This document shows, piece by piece, positions 56,966 through 64,000 of a stretch of 64,000 nucleotides of DNA. The translations under genes were made by a program, and so were the position numbers. The stretch is from an uncultured Allomuricauda sp. Lineage in GTDB: Bacteria > Bacteroidota > Bacteroidia > Flavobacteriales > Flavobacteriaceae. The notes beneath the pieces are model-generated. The model had not been told where the DNA came from. It searched no databases and saw nothing but the letters and a program-made list of their open reading frames with translations. The DNA lies in assembly GCF_947495325.1 (NCBI RefSeq), contig NZ_CANLYK010000002.1, positions 930,001-994,000 of the forward strand, in the 5' to 3' direction. Numbering within the stretch: the first letter of the stretch is position 1; every line of letters starts with the position of its first letter.

Positions 56966-58820
56966 TTATCTTGAAAGGTTCTCCGCTATAGGGTTTGGCG
57001 TATTCATGCTCCAATGTTTTTTCCAACATACGCTTTTCCAAATCCTTTCTTGTGATTTCTCCTTTTATATATTTCTCAATCAACAACGAAGCAATATGCC
57101 CAGCATAGCGTGAGCCATAATAACCATTTTCTATATAAACAGCCAAGGCAATCTTAGGATTTTCAACTGGGGCAAAAGCCACAAAAACGGAGTGGTCCGT
57201 GAGCTGCATGCGTTCTCCATTGACCCTAACAAAATTTTCAACAGTTCCGGTTTTCCCTGCAATATTAATTTCTGGAATTTGAACCCATCTTCCGGTGCCG
57301 TATTTATATACATTTGCCATTCCTTCAATTACAGGCTCAAAATGTTCTCTGTCAATGGTAGTATATCGTGGCTCTGTGTATTTTGGGTCTATTGCTCCGG
57401 TATTCCTACCAATACGTTTTATAATATGGGGTGTGTAGAAGTAGCCTCTATTGGCAATGGCTGCCGTCATATTGGCAAGCTGCAAGGGTGTGGCGGCAAC
57501 TTCTCCCTGCCCGATCGAGTTTGAAATAATAAAGGAAGATGCCCATCTATTGTCACCATATGCTCTGTCATAATATGCTCTGTTTGGAATTCTACCTGGG
57601 CTTCCTGTGGGTAAATCAGTACCTAAATATTGACCCAGACCAAAACTTTTCATATGCTTTTCCCAAGCATCCATTCCCTCGTCCGTGGTTGGATATTTTC
57701 CATATATTTTTCTGAAAGTTCCGGCAAAGTAAGCATTACATGATTGATAAATACCTGAATTCATATCCCGAACTCCACCACCACAATGGCAGCCCCTTTT
57801 TGTGTTTCCCACATAAAAACCATTATAACATCTAAACTTTGTGCTAGGGTCTATTACTCCTTCTTGAAGGGCAACAAGTGCATTTAATGTTTTAAACGGT
57901 GACCCTGGCGAAGGTTGCGCCAAAATAGATCTATCCCAGGTAGGTTTGGAAATAGTGTCATAATGCAATTTGCTATAGTTTTTTGAGCGATCTCTACCTA
58001 CCAAAAGGGCAGGGTCGTATGTAGGCCCTGAAATCATGGCCAAAATCTCACCAGATTTAGGATCAATTGCTACAATGCCACCTCTTTTTCCATGCATTAA
58101 TTTTTCACCATATTCCTGTAGCTTTTTGTCAATGGTTATATGTATTTCTTTTCCCTGCTCAGGAAGTGTGTCAAGTTTTCCATTTTTATAGGGTCCAATA
58201 TCCCTGTTAAAACGGTCTTTTTGAATATGTAATACTCCTTTACGCCCCCGAAGCACTTCTTCATATTGTTTTTCAATGCCGGTACGGCCTTTTAATTCTC
58301 CCGCAACATAATATGGATTGTTTTGAAGGTCTCTTTCGTTTACCTCACTAATATATCCCAACACGTTGGCAGCGCTATTGGTGGTATAGTAGCGCAGTGA
58401 CCTTTTTTGTATATAAAATCCTGTATAATGCCTCATCTTTTCTTGAAGGCGGGCATAATCCTCTTTGGATAGTTGTGGCACTAAAACCGAAGGTAGCCTT
58501 GGGGAGTACCTTCTTGCTCTTGCCATTTTGTTGATAAAAGACGTTTTATCTATACTTAACAGTTGACAAAACTCTAAAGTGTCCAAAGGTTTTACGTCTC
58601 TGGGGATAACCATAACATCATATGCAGGCTGGTTACCTACCATAAGCTCTCCATGCCTATCGTATACATAACCCCTCTCCGGATAATCATAGATTTTTTT
58701 AATGGCTGGATCGTCCAAGATTTGATCAGGTGAAAAACGAAAAAGCTGTAAATAAGAAAGCCTTCCTATGAAGGTAAATCCAATGATAACAATTATAGAT
58801 GATAACAACAGTTTTTTCAT
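56949..58820 (-). CDS. mrdA: penicillin-binding protein 2
   Basis: RGYVYDRHGELMVGNQPAYDVMVIPRD, SPGSPFKTLNAL, QSCNAYF, AGKTGTVENF. Confidence 0.95.
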   Translation of the reverse strand: MKKLLLSSIIVIIGFTFIGRLSYLQLFRFSPDQILDDPAIKKIYDYPERGYVYDRHGELMVGNQPAYDVMVIPRDVKPLDTLEFCQLLSIDKTSFINKMARARRYSPRLPSVLVPQLSKEDYARLQEKMRHYTGFYIQKRSLRYYTTNSAANVLGYISEVNERDLQNNPYYVAGELKGRTGIEKQYEEVLRGRKGVLHIQKDRFNRDIGPYKNGKLDTLPEQGKEIHITIDKKLQEYGEKLMHGKRGGIVAIDPKSGEILAMISGPTYDPALLVGRDRSKNYSKLHYDTISKPTWDRSILAQPSPGSPFKTLNALVALQEGVIDPSTKFRCYNGFYVGNTKRGCHCGGGVRDMNSGIYQSCNAYFAGTFRKIYGKYPTTDEGMDAWEKHMKSFGLGQYLGTDLPTGSPGRIPNRAYYDRAYGDNRWASSFIISNSIGQGEVAATPLQLANMTAAIANRGYFYTPHIIKRIGRNTGAIDPKYTEPRYTTIDREHFEPVIEGMANVYKYGTGRWVQIPEINIAGKTGTVENFVRVNGERMQLTDHSVFVAFAPVENPKIALAVYIENGYYGSRYAGHIASLLIEKYIKGEITRKDLEKRMLEKTLEHEYAKPYSGEPFKINEYVW

Positions 58821-58875
58821 GGCGAATCAAAATTTGTCAGTCCAGCATATTTACTTCAACGAAATAGTAACTTTT

Positions 58876-59382
58876 TTATTCGCTATGCGGACTAAAAAGT
58901 GAACTAAAGAGTGCACATAAAATCAAAGTTACAATACCTGTAGCTAAAACCCTTTTAAAAATTAAAAGCACATGGGATAGACTTATAATTTCCAGAGAAA
59001 AGAAAACAATCTGATGGATTAAAATTAAAAGGCCCAAAAAAGTCAAGCGTTGTACTTTGGTGGTATTCTTAAAGCTGAAATTTTGAAATTCATAGTTCAC
59101 CCCAAAGCAAAACCGCATAAGTACGGGTCTAATGTAGGCCACGGTAAGCGTAGCGGTGGCGTGCAGTGCCATTGTGTCCGAAAAAATATCAATAATGAAT
59201 CCTAGGAAAAAAGAGGTGACCATAAACAGAGCCCTATTTCCTTTAATCGGATACCAGTATAAAAATATGACGTAAACCAGTGGATTTATAAATCCAAGAA
59301 AGTTTAGGGTGTTAAATATCAGAACCTGTATTAGGATGAGCAATATGAATCGTAAACCGTTTAAAATTAAAGTGCTATTCAT
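58876..59382 (-). CDS. mreD: rod shape-determining protein MreD
   Basis: Hydrophobic 168 aa protein between mreC and mrdA. Confidence 0.88.
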   Translation of the reverse strand: MNSTLILNGLRFILLILIQVLIFNTLNFLGFINPLVYVIFLYWYPIKGNRALFMVTSFFLGFIIDIFSDTMALHATATLTVAYIRPVLMRFCFGVNYEFQNFSFKNTTKVQRLTFLGLLILIHQIVFFSLEIISLSHVLLIFKRVLATGIVTLILCALFSSLFSPHSE

Positions 59383-60190
59383 CCGTTGTCCTTGTCTCTA
59401 GAGCTTCAATTTCTTCTTTGTTTTTGTTTTGTATTATGTAAATGTTTTTAACATTGGCCATATCATTGAACAATTCAACATCGATATTGTAAAAGCTCCT
59501 TGATGCGTTAAGGTCGTATTTCTTAATAACCCCTATTGGAATATCTTCCGGAAAAATACTTGACATTGCTCCGGTAACGATGGTGTCTCCCACAACCAAG
59601 GGAACGAGTCTTGGTATATCTATGAGCTGCACAACATTATAATCTTCAACATTCCAAGTAAGTGAGCCAAAATAGTTGGTATTCTTTATTTTGGCATTAA
59701 TGTTTGACTTTGTGTTCAAGACACTTTGTACGGTTGCAAAATTTGAAGAGGTGTTTTCCACAATTCCCAGAATACCTTTGGTTGTGATTACACCCATGTC
59801 TTGTGTAATACCTTGATTTTCTCCCTTATCAATAGTAATATAGTTTCGTGGGGAAGCAAAGCTATTTTTGATAATACTGCCGCTTATTATTTCATAATTT
59901 ATCGAGGTAGTATCAAATTGCTGGATAGCATTCGTATTGGGATTGAAAAGTAGTTTGCGCAATTCCTCATTTTCCCTTACCAACCTTTTGTTTTCATCTT
60001 TGAGCTCAAAATAAGATGAAATATTTGCGGCCGATCCATAAACATTTCCTGTTAGCCATTTAGAGGAATTAAAAAATTTGGATTGATGATATGAATGTGA
60101 TCTTACGGTAAGTGTCAAGCAAACGACCATAAGAAACCCATAGAGAAATGCATTTCTATAATTTAAAATAAAATTGATGATGCGCTGCAT
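59375..60190 (-). CDS. mreC: rod shape-determining protein MreC
   Basis: LKDENKRLVRENEELRKLL coiled coil, NYITIDKGENQGITQDMGVITTKGILGIVENTSSNFATVQSVLN. Confidence 0.93.
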   Translation of the reverse strand: MQRIINFILNYRNAFLYGFLMVVCLTLTVRSHSYHQSKFFNSSKWLTGNVYGSAANISSYFELKDENKRLVRENEELRKLLFNPNTNAIQQFDTTSINYEIISGSIIKNSFASPRNYITIDKGENQGITQDMGVITTKGILGIVENTSSNFATVQSVLNTKSNINAKIKNTNYFGSLTWNVEDYNVVQLIDIPRLVPLVVGDTIVTGAMSSIFPEDIPIGVIKKYDLNASRSFYNIDVELFNDMANVKNIYIIQNKNKEEIEALETRTTDE

Positions 60191-60252
60191 GCAATCGTAT
60201 CATTAGGAAAGTTTTAAAACTTTCGAACGGTTCCAATAATTAGGTCACCGAA

Positions 60253-61281
60253 TTATTTTATCAATATACTTTTATAGCGCTCCAAATTTTTAAGAGCAAT
60301 ACCCGTACCTCGCACAACCGCTCTCAATGGATCTTCGGCAATGTAAACGGGTAAATCCGTTTTTTGGGAAAGCCTTCTGTCCAGTCCTCTTAGCATTGAA
60401 CCTCCTCCGGCTAAATAGATACCGGTATTATATATATCAGCTGCCAATTCTGGTGGGGTTTGGGAAAGGGTTTCCATTACGGCATCTTCTACCCTTAGAA
60501 TACTTTTATCAAGTGCTTTTGCTATTTCTCTATAGGAAACTTGAACTTGTTTTGGTTTTCCAGTCAATAAATCCCTTCCTTGAATTGACTTATCATCCGG
60601 AGGGGATTTTAAATCTTCGGTAGCGGAACCTATTTCAATCTTTATCGCCTCTGCCGTACTTTCCCCAACATAAAGGTTGTGTTGCGTGCGCATGTAATAA
60701 ATAATATCATTGGTAAATACATCACCTGCAATCTTGACGGATTTATCACAAACAATTCCGCCCAGCGCTATCACAGCAATCTCTGTTGTTCCACCACCTA
60801 TATCAACAATCATATTTCCTTTGGGCTGCATAATATCCAAACCGATACCAATTGCAGCAGCCATAGGTTCATGAATCAAATACACTTCTTTACCATTAAC
60901 ACGTTCTGCGGATTCACGTACCGCACGCATCTCAACTTCAGTAATCCCGGAAGGAATACAGATGACCATTCGTAATGCTGGTGGAAACCATTTTTTCTTT
61001 AAAGCAGGTATGTTCTTGATGAACATATTGATCATCTTTTCAGAAGCATCAAAATCTGCAATTACACCATCCTTCAAAGGTCGTATGGTCTTAATATTTT
61101 CGTGGGTTTTTCCCTGCATCATGTTGGCTTCCCTGCCTACAGCAATTATTTTTCCAGAGATGCGATCCCTAGCAACAATTGACGGACTGTCAACTACTAC
61201 TTTATCTAAATGAATGATCAGGGTGTTTGCAGTACCAAGGTCAATTGCAATTTCCTCAGTCATGAAATCAAAAAATCCCAT
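60253..61281 (-). CDS. mreB: rod shape-determining protein MreB
   Basis: IAIDLGTANTLIIH, PLKDGVIADFDASEKMI, VDIGGGTTEIAVIALGGIV, GIYLAGGGSMLRGLD. Confidence 0.97.
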   Translation of the reverse strand: MGFFDFMTEEIAIDLGTANTLIIHLDKVVVDSPSIVARDRISGKIIAVGREANMMQGKTHENIKTIRPLKDGVIADFDASEKMINMFIKNIPALKKKWFPPALRMVICIPSGITEVEMRAVRESAERVNGKEVYLIHEPMAAAIGIGLDIMQPKGNMIVDIGGGTTEIAVIALGGIVCDKSVKIAGDVFTNDIIYYMRTQHNLYVGESTAEAIKIEIGSATEDLKSPPDDKSIQGRDLLTGKPKQVQVSYREIAKALDKSILRVEDAVMETLSQTPPELAADIYNTGIYLAGGGSMLRGLDRRLSQKTDLPVYIAEDPLRAVVRGTGIALKNLERYKSILIK

Positions 61282-61336
61282 AAAAAGTATTGGTTTTTCG
61301 GATTAACGGTAAATTTTATCGGCTAATGTACTAAAA

Positions 61337-62869
61337 TTAATGTTTAAAATGTCGAGTCCCCGTCATTACCATTGACAGCCCATTTTCATTGCAATAATCT
61401 ATGCTCAACTGATCTTTTATAGATCCTCCAGGTTGAATAACACTTTTTATTCCTGCTTTATCCGCAATCTCAACACAATCGGGGAATGGGAAAAAGGCAT
61501 CACTAGCCATAACTGCGCCTTCCAACTCAAAATTGAAGGAATTCGCTTTATGTATCGCTTGGTTTAGAGCATCAACTCTTGAAGTTTGACCAGTTCCACT
61601 AGCGCAAAGTTGTTTGTTCTTAGCCAAAACTATGGTATTACTCTTGGTATGCTTACATAATTTGGAAGCAAAAATCAAATCTTCGATTTCCTCCGAAGAT
61701 GGTTTTTTATCCGTTGCCGGTTGCAATTCTTCGGCGGTATCCGTTTTAAAATCTTTATCCTGGACCAAAACACCATTCAAGCATGTTCTAAGCAAAGTTT
61801 CCGGAAGCGCTACTTCATTTTGAATAAGGATAATTCGGTTCTTTTTGCCTTTTAGAATTTCCAAAGCTTCATCGGAATAGGATGGGGCAATGACCACTTC
61901 GCAGAACAGTTTGTGTATTTCCTCCGCTGTTGGTGCATCGATTTCAACGTTGGAAATCAAAATTCCACCAAAAGCAGAAACTGGGTCTCCAGCCAAGGCA
62001 TCCACATAAGCTTGGTGTATAGTTTTACGCTGGGCCAAGCCACAAGCATTGTTGTGTTTTAGAATGGCAAAAGTGGGGTCGTCATTTTTAAACTCCCCCA
62101 TAAGATTTACAGCGGCGTCAACATCTAATAGGTTGTTATAAGAAAGTTCTTTTCCATGTAATTTGGAGAACATGGCTTCAAAATCACCATAGAAATACCC
62201 TTTTTGATGCGGATTTTCACCATAACGAAGCACTTTTCCATTTTGCTCACTGATTTTAAGCGCAGTTTCTTCACCATTTGCATTGAAATAGTTGAAAATG
62301 GCCGAATCGTAATGTGAGGAAATATTAAAAGCTTTGGAGGCAAACCGCTTGCGATCTTCCATCGTAGTTGAACCGTTTCCTTCAGAAATCACATTTAGAA
62401 AGTCTTCGTAATCTTCCATTGATGAAACACAAAGCACATCTTTGAAGTTCTTTGCAGCTGCCCGAATTAAAGAGATTCCACCAATATCGATTTTTTCAAT
62501 AATATCCTGTTCCGAAGCTCCACTTGCCACAGTTTTTTCAAAAGGATACAGATCCACAATAACAATGTCCAACTGCGGAATTTCAAATTCAGCCATTTGC
62601 GCAACATCACTATCGTTGTCCTGACGGTTAAGAATTCCGCCAAAAACTTTCGGGTGCAATGTTTTTACGCGTCCGCCCAAAATGGAAGGATAACTGGTTA
62701 CATCTTCAACAGGAACAACATTGATTCCCAAATCGCGAATAAATTTCTCGGTTCCTCCTGTAGAGTATAGGGTTACGCCAAGTTCATCCAATTTTTTAAC
62801 AATGGGTTCCAATCCATCTTTGTGAAATACCGATATAAGTGCAGCGGAAGCTTTTTTGGTGGTGCTCAT
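61337..62869 (-). CDS. purH: bifunctional AICAR formyltransferase/IMP cyclohydrolase
   Basis: ALISVFHKDGL, LYSTGGTEKFIRDLG, GGRVKTLHPKVFGGIL, RYGENPHQKGYF, DAFFPFPDCVEIADKAGIKSVIQPGGSIKDQ, MTGTRHFKH. Confidence 0.97.
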   Translation of the reverse strand: MSTTKKASAALISVFHKDGLEPIVKKLDELGVTLYSTGGTEKFIRDLGINVVPVEDVTSYPSILGGRVKTLHPKVFGGILNRQDNDSDVAQMAEFEIPQLDIVIVDLYPFEKTVASGASEQDIIEKIDIGGISLIRAAAKNFKDVLCVSSMEDYEDFLNVISEGNGSTTMEDRKRFASKAFNISSHYDSAIFNYFNANGEETALKISEQNGKVLRYGENPHQKGYFYGDFEAMFSKLHGKELSYNNLLDVDAAVNLMGEFKNDDPTFAILKHNNACGLAQRKTIHQAYVDALAGDPVSAFGGILISNVEIDAPTAEEIHKLFCEVVIAPSYSDEALEILKGKKNRIILIQNEVALPETLLRTCLNGVLVQDKDFKTDTAEELQPATDKKPSSEEIEDLIFASKLCKHTKSNTIVLAKNKQLCASGTGQTSRVDALNQAIHKANSFNFELEGAVMASDAFFPFPDCVEIADKAGIKSVIQPGGSIKDQLSIDYCNENGLSMVMTGTRHFKH

Positions 62870-62961
62870 TTTTTGTCTTAAAAATCAATTTATTAAGCAC
62901 ACAAAAGTAATTTTTTTGCTACTAAAAAAAATGATGGGTTATCAACAATATGGAACTAGTT

Positions 62962-63414
62962 TTAAAGAATTTGTGATACTTCTTGGTTTACAAATTCTAA
63001 AAAGCGTTCATCTGCTTCCGTAAAGGGGTCTGGGGTATTGGAATCTATATCAATTTGACCGATGTTCTCGCCATTTTTAAACAAGGGAACCACAATTTCC
63101 GACTTCACTGTAATACTGCATGCAATGTAATTGTCTTGAGCGGCAACATCTGGAACTACAAAGTTTTCATTGCTTACGGCGACCTGTCCGCAGATACCTT
63201 TCCCAAAGGGAATAATGGTATGATCAGTGGGCTCACCAACATAAGGCCCCAATTTTAGCTCTTCTTTATCCCCATTTTTAAAATAAAAACCAACCCAATC
63301 ATAATGCTCCACAGAATCACTAAGCAGTTTGCAAATCTTGGTTAGACGATTTTCCACACTTTCCACGTTATTAGATAGAATGGTGGTTACCTTTGGTTTT
63401 AGAGATGTAAACAT
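62962..63414 (-). CDS. GAF domain protein (free Met-R-sulfoxide reductase-like)
   Basis: YDWVGFYFKNGDKEELKLGPYVGEPTDHTIIPFGKGICGQVAVSNENFVVPDVAAQDNYIACSITVKSEIVVPLFKNGENIGQIDIDS. Confidence 0.9.
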   Translation of the reverse strand: MFTSLKPKVTTILSNNVESVENRLTKICKLLSDSVEHYDWVGFYFKNGDKEELKLGPYVGEPTDHTIIPFGKGICGQVAVSNENFVVPDVAAQDNYIACSITVKSEIVVPLFKNGENIGQIDIDSNTPDPFTEADERFLEFVNQEVSQIL

Positions 63415-63545
63415 TGAATTGTTTTTTGCAAATGTATTTTAAAATGGACTTTTTAGTCTATGCGAAAGAAGAAAAATTACTACTCTGATAGCCTAAAATT
63501 TAGTTAAGGAATCATCTGGAAATAACGACAAAGACAAATAAATTG

Positions 63546-63553
63546 TAATTTTG
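63546..63553 (+). promoter_or_regulatory. candidate -7 box TAATTTTG (TAnnTTTG) immediately before the GTG start
   Basis: Exact match to TAnnTTTG, 4 nt upstream of GTG 63558. Confidence 0.45.
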
Positions 63554-63557
63554 TGGC

Positions 63558-63968
63558 GTGAAAGAGATTTTTCGCAATATCGGTTCTATTTTCTTGGCAC
63601 TTATGGTGTTACTGTCTACGGTTTCGTGGACGGTAGATAAACATTTGTGCATGGGAAGAGTAATGGACGTTTCGTTCTTTGCCCATGCTGATGACTGTGG
63701 CATGGAAGAGGCAATGAAGGCCATGGGAACGGATGCTGGTGAAAACCATTGTTGCGATGATGAAACTTTTACAGTGAAAGGACAGGATGACCTAAAACTT
63801 TCTTGGAATGATTTGGAATTGGAGCACCAAACCTTTTTGGTGGCCTTTGCCCAGTCTTATCTTGATTTGTTCATCCCTGTTGCGGAACTACCTGTTCCCC
63901 ACGAAAAATACCCACCCCCCATTTTGGTCAAGGACATTCAAGTGCTGGACCAAGTCTTCTTGATTTGA
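63558..63968 (+). CDS. HYC_CC_PP family protein (GTG start)
   Basis: Signal peptide; VDKHLCMGRV, ENHCCDDE, EKYPPPI motif set. Confidence 0.85.
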   Translation: MKEIFRNIGSIFLALMVLLSTVSWTVDKHLCMGRVMDVSFFAHADDCGMEEAMKAMGTDAGENHCCDDETFTVKGQDDLKLSWNDLELEHQTFLVAFAQSYLDLFIPVAELPVPHEKYPPPILVKDIQVLDQVFLI

Positions 63969-64000
63969 TGTATTGAATAGCAATGAGTTTTCCGTTTCAT

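Overview
The window is about 64 kb of chromosome from a Bacteroidota, Flavobacteriaceae-like organism. This is inferred from an N-succinyl/acetylornithine-type arginine operon, GYDIA-type GHMP kinase, HYC_CC_PP and GDYXXLXY proteins, and TAnnTTTG-type -7 boxes. Coding density is very high. No IS element, phage, CRISPR array or rRNA was found. Main blocks are: (1) an arginine/proline operon proC(partial)-argD-proA-proB-argF'-argB-argE-ACT-argH (1-7.9 kb); (2) a single beta-barrel gene bracketed by a 10-bp inverted repeat and foldable intergenic DNA (7.95-8.76 kb); (3) a poorly characterised envelope/redox/glycosyltransferase neighbourhood (9.7-24.5 kb) with two GT2 enzymes, a NapH-like polyferredoxin, an FAD oxidoreductase, two divergent DUF547 proteins, a GH113-like hydrolase, a single-POTRA Omp85-like protein, a tandem LysM-amidase pair whose first member appears catalytically dead, and a TIGR04283/PNP/TIGR04282 'arsenosugar-type' set; (4) an orphan GH32 gene; (5) tRNA-Phe, coaX, lptC and PPIase genes; (6) GYDIA kinase plus HMG-CoA reductase; (7) DPP-IV and POT transporter genes; (8) comEC, NlpC/P60, lpxB and surE; (9) ctp, a DEAD-box helicase and small membrane proteins, one with a COX1-like HDTYFVIANFHF motif; (10) the purH-mreBCD-mrdA-rodA shape block. 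The best candidates for undescribed biology are the 9.7-24.5 kb neighbourhood, especially the amidase/pseudo-amidase pair, and the repeat-flanked gene at 8.0-8.6 kb. Functional names come from motif and family recognition by eye; no database search was run.
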